From Sporosarcina ureae (GTDB lineage: Bacteria > Bacillota > Bacilli > Bacillales_A > Planococcaceae): a stretch of 64,000 nucleotides of DNA. Under the pieces are notes generated by a model. The model made no database searches. It was given only the letters and a program-made list of their open reading frames with translations, and had not been told where the DNA came from. The stretch is from NCBI RefSeq assembly GCF_002082015.1, contig NZ_CP015109.1, forward strand, positions 2,261,001 through 2,325,000. The letters are read 5' to 3'. This document shows positions 44,083 to 53,023 of this stretch, one piece after another. The position numbers and the translations under genes are program-made. Each line of letters starts with the position of its first letter. Position 1 is the stretch's first letter.

Positions 44083-45537
44083 ATGCTGGCAATGCCTGAA
44101 ATCAATTGTATCAAATTAATGAGGAATCAGAAATCATTATCTATAAATCACATAGCAAAAACGTTACATCTTAATTGGAGAACTGTTAAAAAGTATGCGG
44201 ATGAAGACCAACTGCCTCAAGAGAAAGTGTTGAAAAGATCCGGTATGATGTACGAAGAAAAATGGGGAGAAATTGTTAGTGATTGGCTTTGGGAAGATCA
44301 AAAGCTAAAGAGAAAGAAACGGAGAACAAACCAAGGGATCTTTACTGGGCTACAAGCTCTAGGATTCAAAGGTTCCTATCGGACCGTATCGTACTTTATT
44401 AAAGAGTGGCGAGAAAGTAGAGAAAATATTGAAGATGAAACTACAGATAAAAACTATGAGCGTCTTATACATCCGCCTGCAGAAGCGCAGTTAGATTTCG
44501 GGTTAATGGAAGCTGTACAAGATGGTAAGTATCGTGATATTCACTGTTTAATTATGACCCTACCGTTCAGTAATGATGCCTATTCAATTCCGTTGCCATC
44601 AGAAAATCAAGAATGTCTTCTCTATGGACTCAAGAAAATATTTCAGCAGCTAGGTGGCGTACCAAGAAAAATCCGAATCGACAACATGGTAACCGCTGTC
44701 ACTAAACCAAGAAATAAACACGAAGAAACTGTGTTTGCAAATGAATTCTTACAGTTTGCGAATCATTACGGATTCGAACCTCAAGCCTGTAATCCGTATT
44801 CAGGACACGAGAAAGGAAATGTAGAAAATAAAGTTGGCTATGTTCGATATAACTTCATCACGCCCGCACCAGTTATAGAGAACTTGGAACATCTGACGAA
44901 CTTATTGCAGCAAAAGCATACAAAAGATCGAGAACGAATTCATTATGAGAAGAAAATCTCGATACAAAAACTTTTGGAGGAAGAATTTGAATATTTATTG
45001 GCTCTACCAGATGAAGAATTCCCCGTGTTTAAAGAGAGTAAGGTTCAGTCTAATAAGTATGGTGAAATCACTTTAGATAAAGTGAGAGTCTATATTCCAA
45101 GAGGAAATAACTATCCATCCTTATCTATTGTGAAATATTGGAACCGATTCAAAGTACTATCTCCTCACGGAGAGATTCTATATGAAGACAACCGTCCTTA
45201 TATGCATAAGAATCGTGAGATTCCCTGGCAATCAATCTTAAAATCTTGGTTAAGTAAACCGCGTGCAGTAAGCTATTCACGGTTCTCTCCGTATCTTCCA
45301 GGTCGTATTTATGAATACATCAATATCTCAAATCTGACGATTCGTAAAGAACGTTTACATTGGTTAATAGCGCTATTAGCAACTCATAATATGAACCAAA
45401 TCAATGATGAATTCTACGACCTCTTGAGTGGCCAATCTGAAGTCTTAAAAGAACCTGAAGAGCATCCTTATGATGTTAATTGGAGTATGTATGATCAGTT
45501 ACAAAGTACGTCACAGATTGAAGGTGAAACTCGATGA
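44083..45537 (+). CDS. istA: IS21-family transposase IstA
   Basis: A 484-residue DDE transposase. The N-terminal helix-turn-helix is about 10-35 (LSINHIAKTLHLNWRTVKKY). Catalytic acidic residues are Asp in EAQLDFGLME (about 137), Asp in KIRIDNMV (about 203) and Glu in EKGNVENKVGY (about 253). The ATG at 44083 follows GGAGG by 9 nt; a TTG at 44074 overlaps that site. It binds the element ends and cuts and joins strands; IstB supplies target choice. Confidence 0.93.
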   Translation: MLAMPEINCIKLMRNQKSLSINHIAKTLHLNWRTVKKYADEDQLPQEKVLKRSGMMYEEKWGEIVSDWLWEDQKLKRKKRRTNQGIFTGLQALGFKGSYRTVSYFIKEWRESRENIEDETTDKNYERLIHPPAEAQLDFGLMEAVQDGKYRDIHCLIMTLPFSNDAYSIPLPSENQECLLYGLKKIFQQLGGVPRKIRIDNMVTAVTKPRNKHEETVFANEFLQFANHYGFEPQACNPYSGHEKGNVENKVGYVRYNFITPAPVIENLEHLTNLLQQKHTKDRERIHYEKKISIQKLLEEEFEYLLALPDEEFPVFKESKVQSNKYGEITLDKVRVYIPRGNNYPSLSIVKYWNRFKVLSPHGEILYEDNRPYMHKNREIPWQSILKSWLSKPRAVSYSRFSPYLPGRIYEYINISNLTIRKERLHWLIALLATHNMNQINDEFYDLLSGQSEVLKEPEEHPYDVNWSMYDQLQSTSQIEGETR

Positions 45538-46259
45538 CTTCTAATCTGAAAAGTATTTGTAAAACATTACGCTTGGCTTATGTGAATGAGATTTACGAAG
45601 ATATCCCTTTCGAGAATCCTACTCAATTTTTAGATGAGTTGTTTCAAAAGGAACTTCAATTCCGAGAGGAAGCAAAATCAGAACGTTTAATAAAGAAAGC
45701 TAAATTTACTCAGAAGAAGTCACTTTCTTCATTTCAATGGAATGAACAAATTCATTTTCCAGCACACATTGATAGTGAGGAACTATGTAAGGTAGACTTT
45801 ATCGGTCGTAGAGAGAACTTGATATTAACTGGAGCACCAGGTACAGGGAAAACACATCTCGCAACTGGCATAGGTTATGAGGCTTGTAAGCGTGGATTAG
45901 AAGTACGCTTTTACAGAGTTTCTGATCTCGCTGAATCATTGGAAAAAGCATGGCGCGACGGCAAATTAGCGCAGTTTAGAGGTCGATTCAAAAGTGTGGA
46001 TTTAATTATTTTAGATGAGATGGGATACGTACCCTTCAACAAAGAAGGAGCTGAGCTCCTTTTCCAACTTATTTCAGATTGGTACGAACAGAAAAGCTTG
46101 ATTATCACGTCAAACCTGGAGTTTAGTCAATGGAATCGTGTATTTAGTGATTCTAGACTAACTGCCGCATTAGTAGATCGTGTGATCCATCATGCTCACA
46201 TTTTGAATTTTACTGGAGATAGTTTCAGAGTTACAAACGCTTTATCGCGACAAAGATAA
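45534..46259 (+). CDS. istB: IS21-family helper ATPase IstB
   Basis: A 241-residue AAA+ ATPase related to DnaC. Walker A is LTGAPGTGKTHLA (about 101) and Walker B LIILDEMGYVPF (about 160). The N-terminal 65 residues hold the IstB-like binding domain. The start overlaps the istA stop (ATGA). It assembles on target DNA and activates IstA. Full length, with no frameshift. Confidence 0.93.
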   Translation: MTSNLKSICKTLRLAYVNEIYEDIPFENPTQFLDELFQKELQFREEAKSERLIKKAKFTQKKSLSSFQWNEQIHFPAHIDSEELCKVDFIGRRENLILTGAPGTGKTHLATGIGYEACKRGLEVRFYRVSDLAESLEKAWRDGKLAQFRGRFKSVDLIILDEMGYVPFNKEGAELLFQLISDWYEQKSLIITSNLEFSQWNRVFSDSRLTAALVDRVIHHAHILNFTGDSFRVTNALSRQR

Positions 46260-46350
46260 AAACTAAATTGAAGGCTGGCAAGCTTGTGTATTTTTCATTG
46301 CAAACTTATGCACTTTCTTCTTGCAAAACACATCGAAGAATCGATTATAG

Positions 46351-46480
46351 GATTTTTTGAGGCATTTTCATTTATAAGAAACAATGTGTTCATTATTTGA
46401 CGCTTACGATCATAAGATTCTTCGAGGCATTTATATTTATAAGTAACAATGCGTTCATTGTTTGACGTTTACCTTAATAG
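46351..46480 (+). promoter_or_regulatory. 65-bp tandem direct repeat carrying two palindromic operators
   Basis: Two 65-bp units (46351-46415, 46416-46480) are about 80% alike. Each holds an 18-bp palindrome: AACAATG-CGTT-CATTGTT, perfect, at 46445-46462, and the degenerate AACAATG-TGTT-CATTATT at 46380-46397. Each palindrome is followed by a TTGACG, a possible -35 box. They lie 50-165 bp before the catabolic cluster starting at 46513, so they are the probable control region of that cluster. Its regulator is not evident in the window. Confidence 0.65.
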
Positions 46481-46512
46481 AGTAGAGAGTAATTTTAAAA
46501 GGGGGATTTTCC

Positions 46513-47298
46513 ATGAATAATGAGGACATGTTTATTGAAAAGAAAGGCACCATAGCTACTCTAAGCTTTAATAGAGTTCAAAAAAGAAATGCATTAAATT
46601 TAAACACTTGGAAACTTATACCTAGGTTGTTAAAAAAGCTTGAAGATGATGATGAAATTAAAGTGGTTATTTTAAGGGGGAAAGATAGTACAGCGTTTGC
46701 TACCGGAGCAGATATTAGTGAATTTGATGAGTTTTTAAAAGATGAAAATGCGTTAAATGATTTTGATCTTAGCGTCGAAAAAGCCGAGGCGGCTTTACAG
46801 AATTTTCCTAAGCCTATTATAGCAATGATTCAAAACTATTGTATTGGTGGTGGGTGTCAAGTAGCGCTAGCTTGTGATATGAGATTTACCTCTGATAATG
46901 GGGTATTTGGCATTACCCCTGCTAGACTGGGAGTTATTTATGGGTTAAATGCAACAAAAAATTTAGTGGATACTGTGGGACCTTCAAGGGCAAAAGATAT
47001 TCTATTTTCAGGACGATTTTTACATGCAGAAGAAGCATTAAGGATAGGATTAGTAGACAAAGTCTATCCTGATGATGAAATTATTGTGAAAACTTATGAA
47101 TATGCGAATCTGCTAGCCAGCAAAGCACAAAAGTCTATTAAAGGTTCCAAGAAAATTATTAAGATTATACTTGATGATTCCACTATGAATAAAAGTGAAG
47201 TAGATTCACTAATGAAAGATGCATATGAATCTAAAGATTTTAAAGAAGGATACACTTCATTTATAGAGAAAAGAACACCTAATTTTATCGACATATAA
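46513..47298 (+). CDS. Enoyl-CoA hydratase/isomerase family protein
   Basis: A 261-residue crotonase-fold enzyme. CoA-binding and oxyanion-hole features are RNALNLNTW (about 24), ATGADISEFDEF (about 63), and CIGGGCQVALACDMRF (about 110-125). One catalytic Glu position of classical hydratases appears as GVIYGLN in place of GxxPGxG, so the exact reaction (hydration, isomerisation, decarboxylation) is open. AAAAGGGGGA lies before the ATG. First gene of an AT-rich cluster with two CoA-transferases and a TRAP transporter, which points to CoA-dependent breakdown of an imported carboxylic acid. Confidence 0.85.
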   Translation: MNNEDMFIEKKGTIATLSFNRVQKRNALNLNTWKLIPRLLKKLEDDDEIKVVILRGKDSTAFATGADISEFDEFLKDENALNDFDLSVEKAEAALQNFPKPIIAMIQNYCIGGGCQVALACDMRFTSDNGVFGITPARLGVIYGLNATKNLVDTVGPSRAKDILFSGRFLHAEEALRIGLVDKVYPDDEIIVKTYEYANLLASKAQKSIKGSKKIIKIILDDSTMNKSEVDSLMKDAYESKDFKEGYTSFIEKRTPNFIDI

Positions 47299-47373
47299 AA
47301 AATGAATTAAAATCAAATATTCATAAAACTTTTAATACCAACTTATACTATTTTAACGGATAGGAGTGTTCCC

Positions 47374-48567
47374 ATGCAGCCTCTTAAAGGCAGGAAAGTT
47401 ATTGATTTGACTCAAGCATTAGCAGGACCTTTCTGTTCAATGGTCTTAGCGGATTTAGGAGCAGAGGTAATTAAAGTTGAAAAGCCAAAGATAGGGGATG
47501 ATTCTAGGAAGATGGGTCCTCCTTTCATTGAAGGTGAAAGCGCTTCCTTCCTTGCTGTAAATCGAAATAAAAAAAGCGTTTCTATTGATTTACAAACTGA
47601 AAAAGGGGTTGAAGTTTTTAAACACCTTGCAAAAGATGCAGATATAGTTATTGAGAACTTTAGACCAGGAGTAGTTGATCGTCTAGGAATTGGCTATGAA
47701 TCTATAAAAGAGATTAATGAAAAAGTTATTTATTGTTCAATATCTGGTTTTGGACAAACTGGACCCTATAAAAACAAAGGTGGATTTGACATAATTTCGC
47801 AAGCATTTTCAGGAATTATGAGTACAACAGGAGAAGAAGACGGATTACCTGTAAAAGCAGGTATTGCCGTTTCGGACTCTGTGGCAGGGCTCACAGCTGT
47901 TTACGGTATTTTAGCTTCTTTAATACAAAGAGATAATACAGGAACAGGACAATATTTAGAAACATCTCTTGTGGAATCAACACTTGCAATTTGTTCTTGG
48001 GAATCAGCATATTACTTTGCAACAAAAGAGACACCAAAAGCATTAGGCTCTTCGCATCGTCTAGCTGCACCTTATCAGGCTTTTAAAACAAAAGATGCTC
48101 ATATTATTATAGGTTGCGCGAATCAGAAATTATGGGAGGAATTTGCCAATACGCTGGGTAGAAAAGATCTTCTATGCGATCAACGTTTCAAAGATAATTC
48201 AAAACGTGTTGAAAATATGAAGATTCTACAAGACATTATTGAAAATGAATTAAGTGTTAAAAGGTCTGATGAGTGGCTAGATATATTAGATAAGGCTGGC
48301 GTTCCAAGCGGTCCTATTAACAAATTCGACCAAATTATTGAAGATACTTACCTGCAGGAAAGAGATATGATTATTGAAATGGAGCACCCAAAACTAGGGA
48401 AAATTAAAAATATAGGGAACCCTATAAAATACGAGAATTCTATTGAAAGAGATAATCGACCTGCTCCTTATTTAGGAGAGAACACGGAACAAGTTCTACA
48501 AGAAGCAGGATATTCAACCGAAGAAGTTCAAGAATTACTTTCAACAAATATTATCTATAAAAATTAA
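47374..48567 (+). CDS. Class III (CaiB/BaiF) CoA-transferase 1
   Basis: A 397-residue CoA-transferase. Family landmarks are the opening PLKGRKVIDLTQALAGPF, LGAEVIKVEKP, NRNKKSVSIDL, ISGFGQTGPY and a C-terminal LGENTEQVL. At the site where the family usually has the acyl-accepting Asp (compare SLLDTMVSW in the second copy at 51659), this protein reads SLVESTLAICS, placing a Glu there by my eye alignment. AGGAGTG precedes the start. It moves CoA between carboxylates, activating the imported acid; donor and acceptor are unknown. Confidence 0.87.
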   Translation: MQPLKGRKVIDLTQALAGPFCSMVLADLGAEVIKVEKPKIGDDSRKMGPPFIEGESASFLAVNRNKKSVSIDLQTEKGVEVFKHLAKDADIVIENFRPGVVDRLGIGYESIKEINEKVIYCSISGFGQTGPYKNKGGFDIISQAFSGIMSTTGEEDGLPVKAGIAVSDSVAGLTAVYGILASLIQRDNTGTGQYLETSLVESTLAICSWESAYYFATKETPKALGSSHRLAAPYQAFKTKDAHIIIGCANQKLWEEFANTLGRKDLLCDQRFKDNSKRVENMKILQDIIENELSVKRSDEWLDILDKAGVPSGPINKFDQIIEDTYLQERDMIIEMEHPKLGKIKNIGNPIKYENSIERDNRPAPYLGENTEQVLQEAGYSTEEVQELLSTNIIYKN

Positions 48568-48584
48568 AAAAGGTGGAGAATAAG

Positions 48585-49661
48585 ATGACCTATCGAATAA
48601 AGAAAAGTGTAGCCTTTTTATTGACACTAATTGTTATCTCATCTTTAGCTTTATCTGCATGCAGCAAATCTTCAAGTAATAGCGCTTCTACTGAGGATGA
48701 TTCAGACAAGCCGGTAAAATTAAAACTTGCCCATCAATTTGCTTCTGTCACAGATGGAGAAGGGGACTACCGATCTTTATTAGCAGATAGGTTCGCGAAA
48801 GAAGTAGAAGAGAGAAGTAATGGAAGTATACAAATTGAAGTATATCCAGCCGACTCTTTAATGAAGGGTAAGGAGCATTACAGCGCCCTGCAAAAAGGAA
48901 GTCTTGATATGGCTGTTTATTTACCTTTTTATGATGCTGGTAAAGTAAACGAATTCAGCATATCTTTGATGCCCGGAATTATTAAGAATAGTGCAGAGGC
49001 ATGGAAATGGCCAGGTTCAAAAATTGGTGATGAAGTCGAAGGTTTATTGGATAATAACGGTATTAAAATGCTTGTTTGGACTTGGGCACCAACTACATTA
49101 GCGACAAAAGGAAAAAAAGAAAACGTCGTTAAAGAGCCAAGCGATCTTAAAGGTTTAAAATTAAGAGGTGCAGGAAATGATTCTGAACAAATGTTCGAAG
49201 ACTTGGGTGCTGGAATTGCCAGCATGGCATCATCTGAACTGTACAGTGCTCTACAAACTGGCGTATTGGACGGGACTCTCACGTCTTATTCTTCTTTTAT
49301 GTCTTATAGACTTTTTGAAGTAGTGGATAACTTTTTATATCCTGATGATAACGCTATTATGTATGCTTTAATGCCGTTAGTAATAAGTTCCGATGTCTAT
49401 GACAATAAATTAAATGAAGAACAAAAAGCAATAGTTGACGAAGTTTCTGCAGAGCTTCAAGAATGGGTTATAGAGGCTGTAGAAGAAGATAATTCTCAAG
49501 TTGTACAAACCTTCAAGGACAACGGTGTGAATGTATATGAAATTTCTCCGGAGGAATCGAAAAAATGGTTTGAAGCAGCACAACCTACTGTCGAAAAGTT
49601 CGCCGAGTCTTCTGAAGAGGCGAATAGATTAATTAAGGCTGCTCGAGAACTTAATGAATAA
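48585..49661 (+). CDS. dctP: TRAP transporter substrate-binding lipoprotein (DctP)
   Basis: A 358-residue extracellular solute-binding protein. The signal peptide ends in the lipobox LALSAC (Cys near 26). The DctP fold shows AHQFASVTDGEGDYRSLLAD, ANGSIQIEVYPADSL-like NGSIQIEVYPADSLMKG, and the carboxylate-contacting Arg in LKGLKLRGAGNDSEQ (about 183). The ATG at 48585 is 6-7 nt from GGTGGAG; a GTG at 48573 lies before it. Cargo is a carboxylate, not identifiable by eye. A hairpin after the gene may keep its expression above that of the membrane subunits. Confidence 0.9.
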   Translation: MTYRIKKSVAFLLTLIVISSLALSACSKSSSNSASTEDDSDKPVKLKLAHQFASVTDGEGDYRSLLADRFAKEVEERSNGSIQIEVYPADSLMKGKEHYSALQKGSLDMAVYLPFYDAGKVNEFSISLMPGIIKNSAEAWKWPGSKIGDEVEGLLDNNGIKMLVWTWAPTTLATKGKKENVVKEPSDLKGLKLRGAGNDSEQMFEDLGAGIASMASSELYSALQTGVLDGTLTSYSSFMSYRLFEVVDNFLYPDDNAIMYALMPLVISSDVYDNKLNEEQKAIVDEVSAELQEWVIEAVEEDNSQVVQTFKDNGVNVYEISPEESKKWFEAAQPTVEKFAESSEEANRLIKAARELNE

Positions 49662-49674
49662 TTTGTGAGTATGT

Positions 49675-49708
49675 AAAGGAGAATTACAGCAATTGCTGTT
49701 TCTCCTTT
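49675..49708 (+). terminator. Intra-operon hairpin between dctP and dctQ
   Basis: AAAGGAGA and TCTCCTTT enclose the self-complementary CAGCAATTGCTG. There is no T-run, so it is likely an attenuator or mRNA-stabilising hairpin rather than a full terminator. Confidence 0.55.
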
Positions 49709-49737
49709 CATTCCTAAGAAAGTTAGGAGGAATTGTA

Positions 49738-50256
49738 ATGACAAACAAAAAAAAGTCTTTAAGCTTTTATGATAAAGTCACTCGATTTAGCGAATTCGGG
49801 GCTTATGTCGGAGGTTGCTTGATTCTTTTGGCCGGCTTCTTGATAACATACCAAGTGGCTATTCGTTACTTCTTTAAATTACCTACAACTTGGGAGCTTG
49901 AATTAGCAAGTTACTTACTAATTGCAGCTACATTTTTCGCTTCGTCATCCGCATTGCATCACAATGCCCATGTTAATCTTGACATTATCACTTCAAGTAT
50001 TAAAGAAAAGCCCCGCGACCTTCTATATATCATCATGGGGATTTTAGGCTTGATTTTTTCAATAGTAATGGTTGAAAGAGGAGTCCAACTATGGTTAGAA
50101 GCTTATCATCAGAATTGGAGATCAGGAACTTCGTGGAATCCTAAACTAATTTATCCGTATCTAATTATTCCGATAGGCATGACTTGGTTTGCTATTCAGT
50201 ACTACGTAGAAATTTACAGAAAGATACGATCACTATCATCAAAGGATCCTGAATGA
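49738..50256 (+). CDS. dctQ: TRAP transporter small permease (DctQ)
   Basis: A 172-residue membrane protein with four predicted helices (about 18-40, 52-72, 92-112, 130-152). Features typical of DctQ are TTWELELASYLLIAATFFASS near residue 45-65 and the spacing to DctM. The ATG at 49738 has AGGAGG 7 nt upstream; a longer frame from 49693 runs through the hairpin. It bridges the large permease and the loaded binding protein. Confidence 0.88.
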   Translation: MTNKKKSLSFYDKVTRFSEFGAYVGGCLILLAGFLITYQVAIRYFFKLPTTWELELASYLLIAATFFASSSALHHNAHVNLDIITSSIKEKPRDLLYIIMGILGLIFSIVMVERGVQLWLEAYHQNWRSGTSWNPKLIYPYLIIPIGMTWFAIQYYVEIYRKIRSLSSKDPE

Positions 50257-50289
50257 AAACATATTAAATGTTGAAGGCGAGGTTTGAAA

Positions 50290-51609
50290 ATGAGCCCTTT
50301 TTTAGTCGGATTACTTATTGCAACTAGTGTAATAGTTTTGATGTTATTAGGGATGCCTATCTTCCTTAGTCTTGGTATTGTGGCTACAGTAACTATGCTT
50401 TTACTGGGACCCTTACAGTTCGATATGCTCGGCGAACAATTTTTCTCTGCTCTTAACGGCTTCGAATTGTTAGCAATTCCTTTATTCATTTTAATGAGTG
50501 CTTTTTTTGCGAAATCAGATGCAGGAAAAGATTTATTTGAATTAGCATACCGATGGTTCGGAAAAATTCCAGGTGGCTTGGCAATTGCAAATATATTCGC
50601 TTGTGGAGTATTTTCAGCATTGTCTGGTTCAAGCCCCGCAACAGCAGCAGCGATCGGTGGTATGGGAATCCCAGAAATGAGGAAAAGAGGATATCCAGGA
50701 GAATTTGCCGCAGCTATCATTATTGCTGGCGGGACCTTAGGCATTTTAATCCCTCCTAGTATCACCATGATTATCTATGGTGTTGCAGTTCAAGTTTCAA
50801 TAGGAAAGTTATTTTTAGCAGGTGTTCTTCCAGGAGTCTTACTTATTTTTTTATTCTCCGTATGGGCAGCGATATACTGGATAATTTGTTGCAAAAAGTC
50901 TGGCGCAAGACTTTCTGATTTAGATGATCTTCAAATTGATTTTTCTTGGAAAGAGAAATTTGAATCGCTCTTTAAGGCATGGCCATCAGTATTATTAATT
51001 ATATTAATTATCGGATCTCTTTACTCCGGAGTAGTGACGCCAAGTGAGATAGCTGCCCTGGGTGCTGTTGTGACATTACTAATTGTATTGTTATGGTATA
51101 GAAGTTTGAATAGAAAGAGCATTCAGGAGATCTTGACAAGTGGCGCACGTGAATCGAGTATGATATTGCTTATCGTAGCCGGAGCACTACTACTAACCTA
51201 TCCAATTAGTTATCTTCGTGTGCCTCAAGCAATTACTGAGAGTTTGATAACTCTAGATATATCAAAATGGTGGATATTTATCATTATCAACATTGTTCTA
51301 TTAATCTTGGGTATGTTCTTACCTCCCGCTGCGATTATTGTAATGGTTGCACCTATACTCGCTCCCCTTATTCATGGGCTTGGTTTTGATCCTATATGGT
51401 TTGCGGTTATCATGACTTTAAACATGGAAATTGGTTTAATAACCCCACCTGTGGGACTAAATTTATTTGTAGTAAAACCGTTGGTTCCAGATATAACCTT
51501 TACAGAGATTTTCAAAGCAGTTATACCCTTTATAATCATTATTGTAATAACTATTATATTAATTTGTATTTTCCCGCAAATTGCTTTATGGCTCCCAAGT
51601 TTGATCTAG
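50290..51609 (+). CDS. dctM: TRAP transporter large permease (DctM)
   Basis: A 439-residue membrane protein with about 12 helices. Family signatures are PLFILMSAFFAKSDAGKDLF (about 60-80), SGSSPATAAAIGGMGIPEM (about 115-133), GGTLGILIPPSITMIIYG (about 148-165) and GLITPPVGLNLFV near 380. The ATG at 50290 has GGCGAGG upstream; a TTG two codons earlier is possible. It drives uptake with a sodium gradient. Confidence 0.92.
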   Translation: MSPFLVGLLIATSVIVLMLLGMPIFLSLGIVATVTMLLLGPLQFDMLGEQFFSALNGFELLAIPLFILMSAFFAKSDAGKDLFELAYRWFGKIPGGLAIANIFACGVFSALSGSSPATAAAIGGMGIPEMRKRGYPGEFAAAIIIAGGTLGILIPPSITMIIYGVAVQVSIGKLFLAGVLPGVLLIFLFSVWAAIYWIICCKKSGARLSDLDDLQIDFSWKEKFESLFKAWPSVLLIILIIGSLYSGVVTPSEIAALGAVVTLLIVLLWYRSLNRKSIQEILTSGARESSMILLIVAGALLLTYPISYLRVPQAITESLITLDISKWWIFIIINIVLLILGMFLPPAAIIVMVAPILAPLIHGLGFDPIWFAVIMTLNMEIGLITPPVGLNLFVVKPLVPDITFTEIFKAVIPFIIIIVITIILICIFPQIALWLPSLI

Positions 51610-51658
51610 TAATGATAATTCTTAGAGATATAAATATAAAATTATAGGAGGAATGAAA

Positions 51659-52846
51659 ATGCCTTTGCAAGGAATAAAAATTATCGATTTAACTAGAATT
51701 TTAAGTGGACCTTATATAACGATGACTTTAGCTGATTTAGGAGCTGAAGTAATCAAAATTGAAAGTCCAGAGGGTGATAATACTAGACAATGGGGGCCAC
51801 CGTTTATTGGTGAAGATAGCACATACTACCAAAGTATAAATCGAAATAAAAAAAGCTTAGTACTAAATTTAAAAACCGAAAAAGGTAAGGGGATTTTTTT
51901 AGACTTAATAAAAGATGCAGATGTTGTAATTGAGAATTTCAAACCTAAAACAATTGACAAGTTAGGTATTGGATATGATGTTTTACAAGAGTATAACCCA
52001 CGTATCATCTTGGCTTCAATATCAGGATTTGGCCAAACAGGACCATATGCAGAAAAGCCTGGTTACGATATTTTAGCTACTGGGATGGGTGGCTTTCTCT
52101 CGGTGACCGGAGAACCAGATGGACCACCAGTAAAAGCTGGATTCTCTATTGCAGATCTTGGTACAGGAATGTGGGCAGGGTTCGGCATCTTAGTTGCATT
52201 ATGGAATAGAGAGAAGTCAGGAGAGGGCCAATGGGTAGATTTATCTTTGTTAGATACAATGGTATCATGGCAAACTTATATTGCTTCTAATTACTTTTCA
52301 ACTGAGAAAAATCCAAAGCGGTTAGGTGGAGCCCATCCTAATATTGTACCTTACCAGATCTTTGAAGCTTCTGATGGACACTTCGTCGTTGCAGTTGGAA
52401 ATGAAATAATGTGGAAGAAGTTTGTAGGTAAACTAAATTTTGACGCATTACGAAGTAAAAAGTTTGAACTGAATAAAGACCGTGTTGAAAATCGGGAAGA
52501 ATTAATTTTAATTTTAAATGATATATTTAAAGATAAACCCAAAGAAGAATGGATTAAAACTTTTGAAAGTATTAATATTCCAAGTGGTCCAGTAAATGAA
52601 ATATCTGAAGTGTTTAGTGATCCACAAGTTATTGAAAGGGAAATGGTATATGAAAAAGAAGATCCTGAAACTGGGCCAGTAAAGTTTCTTGGCACACCAT
52701 TGAAATTTTCTAAAACACCTTCTAAATTTAAGAATTTCCCGCCTAAACTTGGAGAGCATTCAAATGAAATATTAAAACAGTTAGGATATACAAATGAAGA
52801 AATTGAAAAACTGGAACAGGAAGGAGTAACGACAATCTGTAAATAA
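51659..52846 (+). CDS. Class III (CaiB/BaiF) CoA-transferase 2
   Basis: A 395-residue relative of the protein at 47374 (they share LGAEVIKIE, NRNKKSLVLNL, SGFGQTGPYAEKPGYDI, GEHSNEIL). It has the canonical Asp at SLLDTMVSW (about residue 170) expected to form the acyl-enzyme. The ATG at 51659 is 7 nt from AGGAGG; one at 51653 is too close. The two CoA-transferases flank the TRAP genes, either as alternative activating enzymes or as partners. The last gene of the cluster. Confidence 0.87.
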   Translation: MPLQGIKIIDLTRILSGPYITMTLADLGAEVIKIESPEGDNTRQWGPPFIGEDSTYYQSINRNKKSLVLNLKTEKGKGIFLDLIKDADVVIENFKPKTIDKLGIGYDVLQEYNPRIILASISGFGQTGPYAEKPGYDILATGMGGFLSVTGEPDGPPVKAGFSIADLGTGMWAGFGILVALWNREKSGEGQWVDLSLLDTMVSWQTYIASNYFSTEKNPKRLGGAHPNIVPYQIFEASDGHFVVAVGNEIMWKKFVGKLNFDALRSKKFELNKDRVENREELILILNDIFKDKPKEEWIKTFESINIPSGPVNEISEVFSDPQVIEREMVYEKEDPETGPVKFLGTPLKFSKTPSKFKNFPPKLGEHSNEILKQLGYTNEEIEKLEQEGVTTICK

Positions 52847-52891
52847 ATTGATTCATTTTAATAAGTGTAGAGCATCTATTGTGCTTTTTGA

Positions 52892-53023
52892 TTGAAAGCT
52901 GGAATTCATCAAGTTACTGACAAAACCATTTATAGTGTTATAGCCTGGCATGAAAATGAAAAGGTTGTTTTTAACAAATATTTACACAGCTTAATTAAAA
53001 AATTAACAAAATTATTAAATTAG
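52892..53023 (+). pseudogene. Possible relic of a LysR-type regulator C-terminus
   Basis: The frame after a stop reads DKTIYSVIAWHENEKVVFNK then YLHSLIKKLTKLLN. It resembles the end of the effector domain of LysR-type regulators (a strand ending in W-H-x-N followed by a final helix). There is no start codon with a ribosome site. If right, the regulator of the neighbouring cluster was lost. The remaining gap up to 53600 contains a terminator and no gene. Confidence 0.3.

Larger units (their letters stand above)
43938..46332 (+). mobile_element. IS21-family insertion sequence, intact, with target duplication
   Basis: A 2395-bp element. Ends begin TGTGT (43938-43942) and finish ACACA (46328-46332). 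The terminal regions are imperfect inverted repeats over about 90 bp (TGTGTAGTGCAAGATAG left, TGTGTTTTGCAAGAAG right, reading inward), including an inner GGCTTGCCAGCCTTC / GAAGGCTGGCAAGC pair at 44015-44029 and 46270-46283. Both flanks carry TCGAAG (43932-43937 and 46333-46338), a 6-bp target duplication. It contains istA and istB with a 4-bp overlap. Both genes look intact, so the copy may be recent. Confidence 0.92.
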
